From: Ligustrum vulgare
Taxonomy: Eukaryota; Streptophyta; Magnoliopsida; Lamiales; Oleaceae
Reading direction: 5' to 3'
NCBI GenBank assembly: GCA_963555705.1
Contig: OY743168.1
Location: 22,450,139-22,514,138, forward strand
DNA length: 64,000 nucleotides
The position numbers and the translations under genes are program-made. A model generated the notes under the pieces. The model did no database searches, was not told where the DNA came from, and saw only the letters and a program-made list of their open reading frames with translations. Every line of letters starts with the position of its first letter. The first letter of the stretch is position 1. Shown piece by piece: positions 47,280-58,872 of the stretch.

Positions 47280-49281
47280 ATAAATCACTTAATTTTAAGA
47301 TCCATAGAACTTATTTTGTTACTCCTGTTCCTGTATTGTCTTCCTCAATTTGGCACTAGATTAATCTTGGAACACAGTTTTATCTGTTAACATCAAGTTT
47401 TGCTGTTGAATTGTGACATTTATTGGCTGGTAAACTATTTTAGATATTATTGCTTTAATATTTGAGAAGATCTTTTGAATTTCTGATTTATGCTTGTCGG
47501 TTTATTAGTTTTCTGGATCCGGCTGCATTTCTGGTCTCTCGTCTAACTTTAAATTGGCCTCAATAGTGAATTCTTCAAATTTGATGGTCAGTTGCAATCA
47601 TTCTAAAATGAACCAAAATGTGTCGCCTAGGACTGTCTAGGCGTGGTCAAAACATGTCGAATAAGTGGTATGCGTGTAAAAATGTGATCAAACTTTTTTG
47701 TTGACCATCTAGAAATGTCTAATCCTGTCTAGGTGTATTTAATCCCGTCTAATTTCATATTTTTTTTAGAGAATTTTTTTTTATAATATAGTAAAAAAAT
47801 CTTTTTTTTTTAATATAAAAATATGTTTAATATTTTAAAATAATTAAAAATATGAAATGCATTATGATGCTATTATTCGCATTGACAAATTTAAACTTAT
47901 GATTCTTGATTTTTGACTTCAATGCCTCGCAACGCATTACACTTTTTAAAACATTGGTTGCAGTACTTCCTTTCATTCTATTATTATAGCTTTTTATTTG
48001 TTAAAATTTCAAATATTCAATTCCTCGATTTTTTTTCTTCATATACTTAAAATTATTATAAAATATAAATCTTAATAAAATATTAAATATTGAAAATTTC
48101 TAGAACTTTTCAAAATAATTTCAGTTTAAAATGAAGTTTATGTATTCCAAAAATTTTGGATTAGAATTTGGAACAACATTTTGATTGCGAAATTTTTTGG
48201 AACGAAATTTGGAACACCTATTTTCAATCCGTTCCGTCTCAAAACACCCCCTATGTCGAATTAAGGAAATTATTTTTTAATTTTTTCCCTCGACGGTGGA
48301 ACAAGTCCTTTTTTTCCCTTTCTATTCCAGGTGACGTACTCAAGTTTTCGTAAAAGGAAGGAAAAATCAGAAACATATAAATGTGGTGAGAAAATCCATA
48401 AAACAGCAAGTCATGGTTGTTAAGCAATGTCGGACAATATCCTCATGCGAGTGATGGCCTTAATAACAAAGCAGATGCCTGCTCGTCCGACCTGATAGAC
48501 CTGGCCAAATCTAAACAAATTCTCGGCAGAGGATCAGCTAGGCAAGGTTTAACGCAACTACAGTGATTGCAAATATTCCTACAAAAGGTCTAATTTAATT
48601 TAAAACCATAATAATAAATAATCAATCTCAAACAATGAATTTCTGTTATAAGCCTTGGCAATTATAAACAATGCCAAAAATCATCCTCCTACTTGTTTAA
48701 CATGTGTGATTAGGATTTAGGAATAACCAAAATGACAGCAGTCACAAGTCACTCTATCTAAAGAAACAACAATTTCTGTTCTCAAACATAATATAATACA
48801 ACTAAGCAGGCATTTGCCACAAGAAACAGAAACAGAAACAGAAACAGAAGCTACCTAATTTATTTCATTGTCAAGCTAGTATAACCTCAAGATCTTGACT
48901 TGCCTAGTTTAATATGACCACACATCCATCTCCTATTTCCGCTACGATCGTTTTAACTTTTATCAACCTTCTGTTACTTCTCAGCCCAACATTAATACCC
49001 AGATCCTACAACATCTTAGTATCGCATCAATACATTTCATGTGTAGGCGAGTCACGTAATCACAGTTAAGACCTTAGTAGATTCATCATAATTGGTCAAA
49101 CTTCAAACAATACAACGACCAAATCCATAAATCAACGTACGCTTGCAGAAATTAAGAAAGCAAGACAAGTGCCTTTTGTGAATAACCTGAAAAGTAGAAG
49201 CATCTACGACATGACGAAAAGAGAGTCAGAGTTGCATTGAACCTCCACTATTTACATCTGAATAAAGAAGAAAATCCAATC
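47280..49281. other. RPL6 3' flank and intergenic DNA
   Basis: The 3' UTR of RPL6 should occupy the first 200-300 bases. Repeat D copy 2 lies at 47601-47952. 47960-48360 is AT-rich without features. 48370-49250 is less AT-rich and probably contains the 3' UTR of the minus-strand gene ending at 49282. Confidence 0.5.
47601..47952. repeat. Dispersed repeat 'D', copy 2
   Basis: TTCTAAAATGAACCAAAATG, GCCTAGG and the right part ATGCATTATGATGCTATTATTCGCATTG to GCAACGCATTACACTTTTT match 33435-34400 in the same orientation, with a shorter middle. Confidence 0.5.
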
Positions 49282-49529
49282 TCAATCACGGATGCCAAGT
49301 TCAACTTCGAGCTCATCATCTTCTTCAAAAAGTTTTAGAAGACGGGCATGTTGCTCCTCTCTCTTCTTCCTTTGCCACAGCTTGAATAAGAAAACAGAAA
49401 ATGCAATCACGGCCAACAGCCCAAGGCATATAAGGAGAATTTCCAATCCGACAGATCTACTAGATGACTTCTTCCTCCCATTTTCCTTTTCAGTCTTGGA
49501 ATTTGATGTTGATGAGCCGTCTGCCAGTC
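49282..49529 (-). CDS. Last exon of an unidentified membrane protein gene
   Basis: On the minus strand TTTGTAG precedes GACTGGCAGACGG, a good acceptor. The frame then runs LADGSSTSNSKTEKENGRKK, one transmembrane segment (LEILLICLGLLAVIAFSVFL), a basic stop-transfer WQRKKREEQHARL and an acidic end, FEEDDELEVELGIRD. So it is the C-terminus of a probable single-pass (type I) membrane protein with a short cytosolic tail. Good codon use and the splice signal argue that it is real. I could not find upstream exons between 49530 and 53000, where repeats dominate. They may be farther away, or lost. The ER-type TLR4-regulator/saposin-like family is a possible relative, but that is a guess. Confidence 0.55.
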
Positions 49530-50486
49530 CTACAAAGACATAATAGACATTCAATGTGTTATTCCTAATTAAATGGAAGTCAATAATAAAAATGAATAAG
49601 ATAATAACTATATAGAAAAGACCCTTAGTTTATATCGTGTGCTCTGAAACTTAACAGAAATCCATTTCCTTTCACTGTACAAAAAACTCTCCACCATTTA
49701 ACATGGAGCATAAAGAAAATCCTTGATTCCAATTCCAATTGGATTATTTCAGCTATAAAGCTTAGCATTTTCTGTCATATTTTTTGTGTTAAGAGGGATT
49801 CAATGTTTATAATACAAAAACAAGATACATACAGATATTTTTGGGATTTAAGGAGAACCAAATAGAGAAGTAGAAAAGATATGAACAATCTAAATTTGAC
49901 GACAGATGTTTCTACTATGTCGAAGAACATCTCAAATTTTGATAAACTGGTCTAATATGAATAATTGTTTAACCTATCAAATCAAACTGTATCTTACTAA
50001 TGAAATCTCATGCATAATAAGTAATAACCAAAGTGATACAGAAAATATTAGCATAATACCCAAAATAATAAGTTAATAATGTTGAAAATGCTAAGAACAT
50101 ATCAGGAAAACTAGAGATTTGAAATTTAAAAAACATTACTCCTGATCTGTCTACTCTACACGTTGTGAAAATCGAATTAACAAATTTTAATAGTTATGGA
50201 AACAACGCATTGTGGCAGATATTCAAGGTACCGTGCACCCATAATTCATAACGATTTCCAATTTTTCATATGTGATTCCCATCAAAATCCACATCTGGAT
50301 AAATAACGCAACTTTTTCAAACTTTAGGGCAAAATTTAAAAAGTATTGTAATAATATGTTGCTCAAATATATTTTTAATGATATAAATCAAGTTGGAAGT
50401 GAAATAAGATGAAAAGAAGAAAAATCGGAGAAAACTAGAAGAAAACCTATAACGACCACGAACTTTTTCTTATACTCTCCTCTGTG
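49530..50486. other. AT-rich stretch, probable intron
   Basis: No repeat edge and no convincing exon on either strand. It would be intron sequence if the exon at 49282-49529 belongs to an intact minus-strand gene. Confidence 0.35.
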
Positions 50487-50655
50487 GCTCAGGGGCTATC
50501 CCGCGCATCATTAGCTTACATACTGTCTACTTTGGGAGAGCATAGGCCATCTTACCCCTCATAGCTTTCTAAACGCATCCCCAAGATTTGAACCCATGAC
50601 TTCTGGTTTATGAGATATTCAAGTTCAATCCTCGTACCAATTGGAGTCATCAGCT
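50487..50655 (-). repeat. SINE-like repeat, minus copy
   Basis: On the minus strand it reads GAGGATTGAACTTGAATATC, CATAAACCAGAAG and the B-box-like GGGTTCAAATCTTGGGGATG, then AGTAGACAGTATGTAAGCT. The same order of motifs occurs on the plus strand at 50813-50945. Pol III origin is inferred from the B box only. Confidence 0.45.
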
Positions 50656-50812
50656 TTTTTTAATTCAAATATTTAACAAGAATGTGAAAGAAAAAAATAT
50701 ACTTTGTGTAAGTATAGAAGGAAAGCAAAAGTGTTAGTATACCAGAAAATTGGCTTTGTAGATTGAGCCATACAAACAGAGAAGGTAGAAGAAAATCTCC
50801 TGTCTATAGTAA

Positions 50813-50945
50813 CATTGTCATTAGAACCAGGATTGAACTTGATTATCTCATAAGCCAAATGTTGTGGGTTCGAATCCTGGGGACGGGTTCAGAAAATCAT
50901 GAAGGATAAGATGATCATAGGCCCTCCTAAAGTGGACAATATGTA
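50813..50945 (+). repeat. SINE-like repeat, plus copy
   Basis: AGGATTGAACTTGATTATCT, CATAAGCCA, the B box GGGTTCGAATCCTGGGGACG and AGTGGACAATATGTAAGTT match the minus copy. The two form an inverted pair about 157 bases apart. Confidence 0.45.
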
Positions 50946-51097
50946 AGTTAATAATACAAGAAATAGTTCATAAGCCTCAGAGGACAAGATGAGAGAAAGT
51001 CCGTGGTCGTTATAAAATTGATTGAGAATAGAAAAAATCGATCTAAACGGACCTGGACGGACCAAACCGACCTTCTATACAAAAGGTTCAAAATATA

Positions 51098-51117
51098 GCT
51101 CAAGCGATCGCTTGAGC
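51098..51117. repeat. Perfect 20-bp palindrome
   Basis: GCTCAAGCGATCGCTTGAGC, followed by a near-perfect palindrome CCACGCGATCACGTGG (51124-51139). Confidence 0.95.
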
Positions 51118-51139
51118 CAATAGCCACGCGATCACGTGG

Positions 51140-52125
51140 TTGAGGATGTTTAGACCTGAAAGCAAAAACCATAAGCCAATTTTGGGAATAACTTTAAACA
51201 AACGATCGCTTAGTTATAAAAAGCAACCGTCGGCAGATTGTTTCAATTTTGATTTTGGCACCTTTTCATCAATCATTTATACTCTTTTACGAAAATTTGT
51301 GTTACATATGAAATGGTATGCTGAAATTCTATAAATTAATATAGTATTCATGGTTTTAAACACTTGGAAAAACATTATTGTGCATTGAGATTATTCCCAA
51401 ATTCTCTTTCTTCCAACTTAGAATTTCTTAATTTATTCCTCATTCTTTTGTTCTTACTTTTTGGGTTTAGAAAGTGCTATTTGCAACCCAATTGTGACTT
51501 GAAATTCGCTAGAACCTTGCTACTTGAACAATTCAATCTGCGTGTGGGCCCTACACCCCACGTGAGAAGGTTGTTCAAGTAGAATTTTTGAATTTGCTAA
51601 AGCAATTTGTGTGTTTGCCCCTTCGCATTCTCATCTTGCTGAAAGGGTGCAAATTAAGCTTTTAGCTTAGCATTCTTTAGGCTTCAAGTCACTTGTTTCT
51701 ACATAGTTTTATAAAAAAAAAAAAAAAAAAATTCTTGTGTTCATTATACCAAGTTTGAGTTTTAACATCACATCCACTTCGAGGAAAATATTTCAACAAA
51801 AAGTGATGTCAAATATCTGACTAATACGATAAAATTAGGAATTAGTCAGGTATAAACTCTAAAGGAAATCTTTATTCTATCTAAATCTCAGATTTTTACT
51901 GAGGAAAGAGGAAAAAAAAAATCTTAACAATGATTCAAATAAAAATTTCAAATTTCACCAAAGATCACTATGTTTTACTTGTAATTAATTACATACAGTT
52001 ACTTAGCTTAAAAGAAGGCAAACCTGTAATTGATCGCAGAAGAAATACCGAGAAATAGAAAATAAAAAACTTCAGAGATATCTCTATTGTGATTTTACTG
52101 GTCATCGCTCAGTAGTTTTTTTCCC
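51140..52125. other. Intergenic DNA without a recognised gene
   Basis: Short frames only. An A-run lies at 51714-51731. No repeat boundary found. Confidence 0.5.
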
Positions 52126-52283
52126 TTTTCCGAAATATTTTTTCGGAATAAAATTGGCGTGAAGTGGAATTTGATTCTTTATCTGCTACGCCCGTCGGTG
52201 TCGGCCTTTTCCGAATTATTATTTTTTCGGAATCAAATTGGCGTGAAGTAAAATTTGATTCTTTATCTGCTACGCCCTGTCGG
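52126..52283 (+). repeat. Tandem duplication of about 81 bp
   Basis: TTTTCCGAA...TTTTTTCGGAAT, AAATTGGCGTGAAGT and TTTGATTCTTTATCTGCTACG occur twice, from 52126 and from 52207. Confidence 0.85.
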
Positions 52284-52716
52284 TCGGTTGGGATGTCATA
52301 GAGTCGAGCCGATTCACGGGTTGAAGATCAAAATTTGAGCTCAGGTCGAATTTTTTTTGGCTCGAATCGAGTCGAGTCGAGCCGAACCAAGCTCGTCCCT
52401 AAAAATAAGGCTCGACTCGAACTTTAAGCTCGAACTTTTTCGAGTCGAGCCGAGTCGAGCTAAGTCTTGAACTTTTAACTTTTCTTTATTTTTATAACAA
52501 GAATTCATTAATTTTTTTTATTAAAAATATATGTGTGTATATATATATATATAACAAGTTTAGCCGAGCTCGTTATTTAAATTCATGACTCAAGCAACCA
52601 TCGAGTTTGGTCCGAGCCGAGCCAAAGGCCGCCTCTAAAAAAAGCTCCACTCGAGCCGAGCCGAGCCTGAGCTTTTTCAGAGCCGCTAGAACTGACAAGC
52701 CGTTTTGCTATCCCTA
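52284..52716. mobile_element. hAT-like MITE, copy C (GAGTCGAGCC-rich)
   Basis: Perfect 8-bp duplications CCTGTCGG flank it (52276-52283 and 52717-52724). The right end GCCGTTTTGCTATCCCTA mirrors a worn left end TTGGGATGTCA. The interior is full of short GAGTCGAGCC/GGCTCGACTC motifs in both orientations around an AT-rich centre with (TA)n. Confidence 0.75.
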
Positions 52717-53044
52717 CCTGTCGGTGTCGGCTGGTGATTTTGAGCACCGCGACGTTGGAGTGGGCTAGAGGTCCTATCAAACTTATAACTTTTTGCATGG
52801 TAAATTAATCTAAAATCATTTTATTTATTATTTATTTATTTTGTTACGTCCATCAGGAGTGTTCCCATAACCTCTTGCCTAGAGTCTTGCAAAAAGGTAA
52901 ATCGCGAGATGTACAACGCAGAGCTAGAAATAGAACACGTGATCTTATGGGAGCACCTTCATCACAAGGTTCACCTTTTACCGCTGCGCCATGTGTCTCG
53001 AGGGCAATAAATAAATAAATAAATAATACAATCATTAAACTTTA

Positions 53045-53219
53045 GCATCCATTTGGTAAAGTGATTATAAACCAATTTTTAATCTACACGATTTCTCAAA
53101 CCACTTTTTAACTACACATATTATTCTTCTCCAATTTTTAACCACACATCTTACCTTGAAAAATCAAATAAATTGGTTTATAATCACTTGGTAATATCCG
53201 AACAGAGGCTTAATATCTG
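53045..53219. mobile_element. PIF/Harbinger-like MITE, AAATCACTTTTTAA family
   Basis: GCATCCATTTGGTAAAGTGA and the right end TCACTTGGTAATATCCGAAC + AGAGGC are inverted, including the inner ATTATAAACCAATTT. TTA duplications lie at 53042-53044 and 53220-53222. This is the best-defined copy of the family also found at about 3655, 3984, 25767 and 30903. Confidence 0.75.
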
Positions 53220-53969
53220 CTCACCCATCTTTTAAAAGACATTGAACTTTTGTTATTTTCTAGTTGTAGGAAAAAAAAATTCTAAGCAAGAAAATGTGTT
53301 TTTTCACGATATTCTCCAATATTTTGTTAAAATCTTCGACAGATTAGTCTTGTGTCATTGCACAAACCTTCCGAGGGTTAATATTTCTAAGTAGAATTAC
53401 ATGACAATTTTATTTTAGAGTAGGTTCAAGTAGTAGAATTCAGTTAGTAGTTTCTTCAGTTTTATCAATAACTTCGAAAAAACTATAATATGTAAATGTC
53501 TTCCTCGTAAATTCTTTTAGTAACATATTGTTAATTTCGACAATCGATTCATAGCACAATGATTCACCATTAGGGCTTCATCCAGTTGAAAATCTTGAAG
53601 TTTAGGACCAAAGTTGTGATTTTGAAAGATATGGGGTAAAATCTGATAATGAGCAGAATTTAGAGAAAACGTAAGACATGGAAAATGCAACTTCTGCAGT
53701 ACATCCTTACTGGCACTTTCCTTCTTATTCTGATCCATGGATGCAGCTGCCAAATTTGATCCATTATTCAATTAGGTTTTTCGGATTACTTGGGATAAGA
53801 TTCATTATATTTTGTGTAGTAAAGAATATAGTACAGTATATTCCTTTTCTGTTAGGGCTGCATATTCAGCTGGCCTGCATTCTTTGTATATATATTTTGC
53901 AACTCTGTAATGGTTGTGTGTGCAGAAAAATACAAAAATTTATATACATTTGTTCAATCTTTTCTTTCT

Positions 53970-53981
53970 TGGTATCAGAGC
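53970..53981 (+). other. Primer-binding site of Copia-5 (initiator Met tRNA)
   Basis: TGGTATCAGAGC, 12 bases before the gag ATG. Confidence 0.85.
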
Positions 53982-53992
53982 TACTCATCACC

Positions 53993-55117
53993 ATGACTTC
54001 TATTGAAAATCAGTCACAAACAAATTCCTCTACCTCAAACCAAACTGCTTCTTCTCAAACTCACAGCTCCACTCTAGATCTCGCACAAACGCTGTCAATC
54101 AAACTTGACCGTGAGAATTTTTTGTTGTGGAAGAACATGGTTATGCCCATTGTTAAAGGGCATAACCTTGAGGGACATTTTCTTGGGACTAGATTGTGCC
54201 CTGCTGAGTTTATCTCAGTTGAGACAGTCACAGAATCAGGTACTACAGTTGAGAAGGTTTCTAATGCTGAGTATTCCAAGTGGGTGTCGAACGATTCCCT
54301 TCTAATGGGATGGCTTTATGACTCAATGACAACGAATATTGCATTGAGGGTAATAGGAAGTGCAACAGCTGCTCAGATATGGTCTGGTATAGAGCAAAGT
54401 TATGGGATTCACAACAAGTCTAGGCTCACTTTTCTCACTAGTGAGTTACAGAGATTCGGGAAGGGAAGCATGTCAATGGACCAGTATCTAACCACAGTCA
54501 AGAGATTGACTGATAATTTGGAGATAGCTGGAAAGAAGGTGGAACCTGATGATCTAATCAATCATGTGCTCTCCGGACTGGATGAAGACTACACCCCAGT
54601 TGTTGTCTAACTAAATGGAAGAGACAACTTAAACTGGTATGATATGACATCAGTAATGCTGACCTTTGAAATCAGACTGGATTATCTGAATGAAATCAGA
54701 ATTGGAATGGGTTCTATAAATTTCAGTCAAGGAAGTAACAGAGGAACTTACCTTGGTGGAAGATCAAGGGGAAACTTTAGAGGTAATGGAAACAGAGGCA
54801 GGACTAGAGGAAGAGGAAGGAACTCTAGACAAATTGACAAATTGACTTTAGGTCACACTGCATACTTCACTTCTCCTAACGTAATGGAGGACCCTGGATG
54901 GTATGCTGACTCTGGTGCAAGTGCTCATGTGATAAACAATTTGAGGAACTTGACAGAGGCAATGGAGTATACTGGTAAAAAAGCTATCAAGGTTGGAAAC
55001 GGTAAATCTCTAACCATCACTCATGTAGGAAACAAATCCTTCAATGCTAAAGGTAAAAAATGCTTTGTGTTAAATGACTTGCTTCATGTACCAGAAATAA
55101 AAAAAAAATCTCCTTAG
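53993..55117 (+). pseudogene. Copia-5 gag and protease
   Basis: It starts MTSIENQSQTNSSTSNQTAS. The gag core (IKLDRENFLLWKNMVMPIVK, AAQIWSGIEQSYGIHNKSRL, LTFLTSELQRFGKGSMSMDQ) is that of Ty1/copia. A TAA interrupts it at about 54608. A Gly/Arg-rich RNA-binding stretch (GRSRGNFRGNGNRGRTRGRG) takes the place of a CCHC zinc knuckle. The protease site is WYADSGASAHVINN. The frame breaks in an A-run near 55105. Confidence 0.8.
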
Positions 55118-55129
55118 TGTCTCAAGATT

Positions 55130-56640
55130 TACTGATGATAATGATGTTTCTATTGAATTTTTTCCTAACTTCTGCATTGTTAAGGACCTGTAAACGAGGA
55201 AACTGCTGGCACGAGGGATGCTTAAAGATGGGCTATATCAGTTGGCAATTCTAGAAACTCATTATCAAGACTCAACTGTCGCAACCTCTAAGTTTCCTGT
55301 TTTGGCTCTTATGTCTACTTGTAATAAGTCTTAGAAAGGGTCTCTGGAAGTTGAAGTGTGGAATAGGAGGTTAGGCCACCCTTCAATCCAGATTTTGAGT
55401 CATGTTCTTAAGTCTTGCAGCAAGCAAATATCAATTAATGAAAGTTCTTTTTTCTGCGATTTTTGTTAGCTTGGCAAAGTTCATAAACTACCATTCAAAA
55501 ACTCTTCATCACATGCTCTTAATCCATTGGATCTCATTCACACAAATGTGTGGGGACCCTCTCCGATCAAATCAACAGTGGGATTTAGGTACTACATTGT
55601 CTTTGTGGATGATTATAGCCATTACACTTGGACATATCCTTTAAGACTCAAATGTGAGAGCTTAAAAACCTTCATTCAGTTTCAAAAACTTGTTGAAAAA
55701 CAATTTGAGAGGAAAATAAAACCATACAAATTGATTATGGAGGGGAGTTTAGATCATTTGAAAAATATGCCTAAGACAATGGAATAAACTTGAGGTTCTC
55801 TTGCCCCCATACATCACCTCAAAATGGCCGAGCCGAAAGAAAGCATAGACACCTTACTGAAACAGCTTTAACCTTGTTAGCTCAAGCCAATCTTCCACTC
55901 TATTACTGGTAGGAAGCTTTCTCAATGGCTACATTCTTGATAAATCGGTTTCCAACCCCTGTTTTGCACTTAAACTCACCATATACTTCTCTTTACAAGA
56001 AACCAGTCAAGTATGATTCATTGAGAGTGTTTGGGTGCACATGTTTTCCTTATTTAAGACCCTATAACAAGCACAAATTCTCCTATCACTCAATCAAATG
56101 TGTGAACCTTGGTTTTAGTTCATCTCACAAAGGCTATAAATGCTTAAGTCCCACTGACAAAATATTCATTTCAAGACATGTAACTTTTAATGAATCTGAA
56201 TTCCCTTACAAATCTGGTTTTATAAATAAATTAGATCCTTTATCCCATTCAACTGTCATAAATTATCCTCTACCCTTTGATAATACATCAGAAACAATTA
56301 TAAAATCTCATCCATCTCTTGTTGACTCATCAGCTTTGCCAACCACTCATCAGTCACCTCCTCTGTCTCCATTTTGTGCCACTGATAGTGCTTATCTTTT
56401 AGCATCTCAAAGTCCACCAAACCTCAGCACAGGTTCAGATAATGTGGAAGTATTAAATGAAAGCATCAAAGATACAAATCCAGAAGATTTTGATCAAAAT
56501 TCTGCTAAAGATGAAAGTGAGAAAGGAAATGAAGATGTAGTTGACAGCAGTGTGGAAAAATTGTCTCTATACATCCAATGGTTACTAGAGGGAAATCTGG
56601 TATTTTTAATCCAAAAATCTATAATATTGAAATTTTAGAG
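55130..56640 (+). pseudogene. Copia-5 integrase and linker, several shifts
   Basis: Readable pieces are the zinc-binding end (FCDFC, then a TAG and LGKVHKLPF), the core start LIHTNVWGPSPIKST and VDDYSHYTW, a region where GGEFRSF and NGRAERKH can be seen in other frames, and an intact stretch from MATFLINRFPTPVLHLNSPY through VFGCTCFPYLRPYNKHKFSY to ISRHVTFNESEFPY. The linker after it is Ser/Pro/Asp-rich. The frame changes at least three times. Confidence 0.75.
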
Positions 56641-57997
56641 CCTCATCCTGTAAAGGAAGCTCTCTCTAGTAGGAATTGGAGGTTGGCAATAGAGGATGAG
56701 TTTGAAGCACTCAAGAAGAATCAGACCTGGAAACTAGTCCAACTAAATAATGTATCAAAGATCATTGGGTGCAAATGGATTTTCAAGATCAAGTATGATA
56801 ATGAAGGAAAGATAGAAAGGTACAAGGCGAGACTTGTGGCTCAAGGGTTCTTGCAAACCTATGGAGTGGACTATAGAGAAACATTTAGTCCAGTGGTGAA
56901 GGCCTCTACTATCAAGATTGTCTTGACTCTTGCAGTGATCAGCAATTGGGATGTAAGGCAAATAGATGTGATCAACGCCTTTCGAAATGGTGAGTCAACA
57001 GAAGATGCGTATATGTATCGGCCTGAGGGGTTTCAAGATAAAGATATCCGATTTTTGTGTGTAAGTTACAAAAGGCCATTTATGGATTGAAGCAAGCACC
57101 TCGTGCGTGGAATTATCAACTCAAAGCAACACTATTAAGTTGGGGATTTAATCAATCAAGGGCTGATACTTTTCTATACTATCAACTGGAAAAGAACCGT
57201 ACTATTCTTATACTCATTTATGTAGATGACATTCTTGTAACTGGAAGTAACACTAATGAGTTGCAGAAAGTTATTAACAAGTTGAATAGCAGATTTTCTC
57301 TCAAGGACATGGGAAGTATTAAACGTTTTCAGGGAATGGAGGTTAACATAGATGAGACTGGTATGCAGATTTCTCAAAACAGATATGCTAAAAACATCCT
57401 TAAAAGGTTTGGTTTTAGCAACGTAAACTCAGTCAGTACTCCAATGATTTCTAGAAAGCTGGTTTCAAAAGAAGAAGGAACAATCATTGATAATCCTACC
57501 TTGTATAGAAGTGCAGTTGGTGCTCTTCAATTCTTGGTTCACACCAGACCTGACCTGGCCTTCTCAGTCAACAGGTTAAGTCAATATCTTCAAAAGCCTA
57601 CTCAAAGTCACTGGAACCTAGTTAAGAGAGTATTTAGATATGTCAAAGAAACTACAGACTTTGGTATAAGGATTTAAAGGAGTGATCAGTTGGATCTTAC
57701 AGCATTCTGTGATGCTGACTGGGCTTCATGTCCAGATGATCGGTGATCTAATGCAGGATATTGTGTATTCTTAGGTGGAAACCTGGTGTTATGGAGTGCC
57801 AAGAAACAGAATACAGTGGCTCATTCCAGTACTGAAGCAGAGTATAGGTCTTTAGCAAATGTAAGTCTAAAATATGCTGGATTCAATCATTGCTTTTTGA
57901 ACTCAAGTTCCAGTCCAAGTCTGTACCAAGTATTTGATGTGATAACCTTGGGGCTAAAGCACTAGCATTGAATCCTATCTTCCATGCAAGGACTAAG
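56578..57997 (+). pseudogene. Copia-5 reverse transcriptase and RNase H (cut)
   Basis: RT motifs are WRLAIEDEFEALKKNQTW, GCKWIFKIKYDNEGKIERYK, DYRETFSPVVKASTIKIVL and the catalytic IYVDDILVTGSN. A frameshift lies near 57055. RNase H follows (FCDADWASCPDD, then a TGA, and [12 protein letters not shown]), with a TAA at about 57676. It is cut after [16 protein letters not shown] by the Copia-6 LTR. Confidence 0.8.
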
Positions 57998-58794
57998 TGT
58001 AGAAAATTTATCCTTGCACAAACACAAAGTAACAAGGTTATTCTCAATATATGACAAGTAATTGGAATGACAAGATTGGCAAGAATCAAGAATAAGAGAA
58101 ACTCCCTAAAACTTGATAATGCCACAATCGTGTGACTCGAACCGAGGGCTCAGAAATTGCCCCAATAACCACAATCGGAAACACCACACGAAGCAGGGAA
58201 GAGCACACTCCGAGGCAACCCGTAACCCACGAATTTTCACCAAGAAAATCGCACCAGCAAAGGCTCTAAACCGGATGCACCAAGACACGGTGCAAACAAA
58301 AGCAGCACACAGAGACAGCAAGCGGAAGAAGCATCCAACCACGAAGGAGGTAGCAAACCAGAGGCCAAGAAAATGGAGCAAGGTCGTAGGGTTACCAGTT
58401 TTCACAGAGAAAAGAAAAGCCAATCACTGTCGGGTCACAAAGAGGCGAGAGAGCGGCTTAGGGTGCGTGAGTTGTGTCTTGGTCGAGAGGAAGTGGAGCG
58501 TAGGGTAGATATAGAGGTAGGTTTAGGTTTAATTAGGAGAATGGGTCGAGGGCCTAATTAAACCCGGGCCGCCAATCGAATCCACCTACCGAGCAATAGG
58601 GCGAACGACCTAATTAACACCTCAAGGTAAGGTAATAAAGTCTCTAACTTGTCATTCTCGTGGGTTACGCATATTGTGGTTAGTTGAGGCAAATAATTCT
58701 TCGATCATGGGCCGAAGGCCTACGAAGCTAAAAAATCGACCCGATGTTTCATCATCGCCCCCGGGGTTTGTTTGGGACCAAAAAATCCCAATAA
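57998..58794 (-). repeat. 3' LTR of Copia-6
   Basis: On the + strand it reads TGTAGAAAATTTATCCTTGC onward; the first 170 bases match 63567-63738 closely. The outer end is placed next to the PPT (minus strand CAAGGTGGAGG at 58795-58806); the expected TG start is changed to TTATTGGGA. Frames at 58106-58561 are LTR shadows. Confidence 0.75.
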
Positions 58795-58872
58795 ACCTCC
58801 ACCTTGGTACCGAACAAACCTGCAAAAGACAAAACAACACATGTTTAGTAGATGCAAGAGTACAGTCCTAAA

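Larger units (their letters stand above)
53850..57997 (+). mobile_element. Copia-5: Ty1/copia element, 5' part, interrupted by Copia-6
   Basis: The order PBS, gag, protease, integrase, RT, RNase H is diagnostic of Ty1/copia. A short 5' LTR (probably 53850-53968, TGTTAGGGC..., with a TATATATATTT box) precedes the PBS, but no second LTR is in the window to confirm it. RNase H is cut at 57997 by Copia-6; the rest must lie right of 64000. Multiple stops and shifts. Confidence 0.8.

Noticed and set aside
53678..53990. 310-codon frame starting MENATSAVHPYW as the true gag start
   Set aside because: The frame passes through the LTR and PBS; the ATG at 53993, just after the PBS, is the normal start for this type of element.
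58106..58508. 105- and 131-codon frames on opposite strands
   Set aside because: Both are inside the Copia-6 3' LTR and overlap each other.
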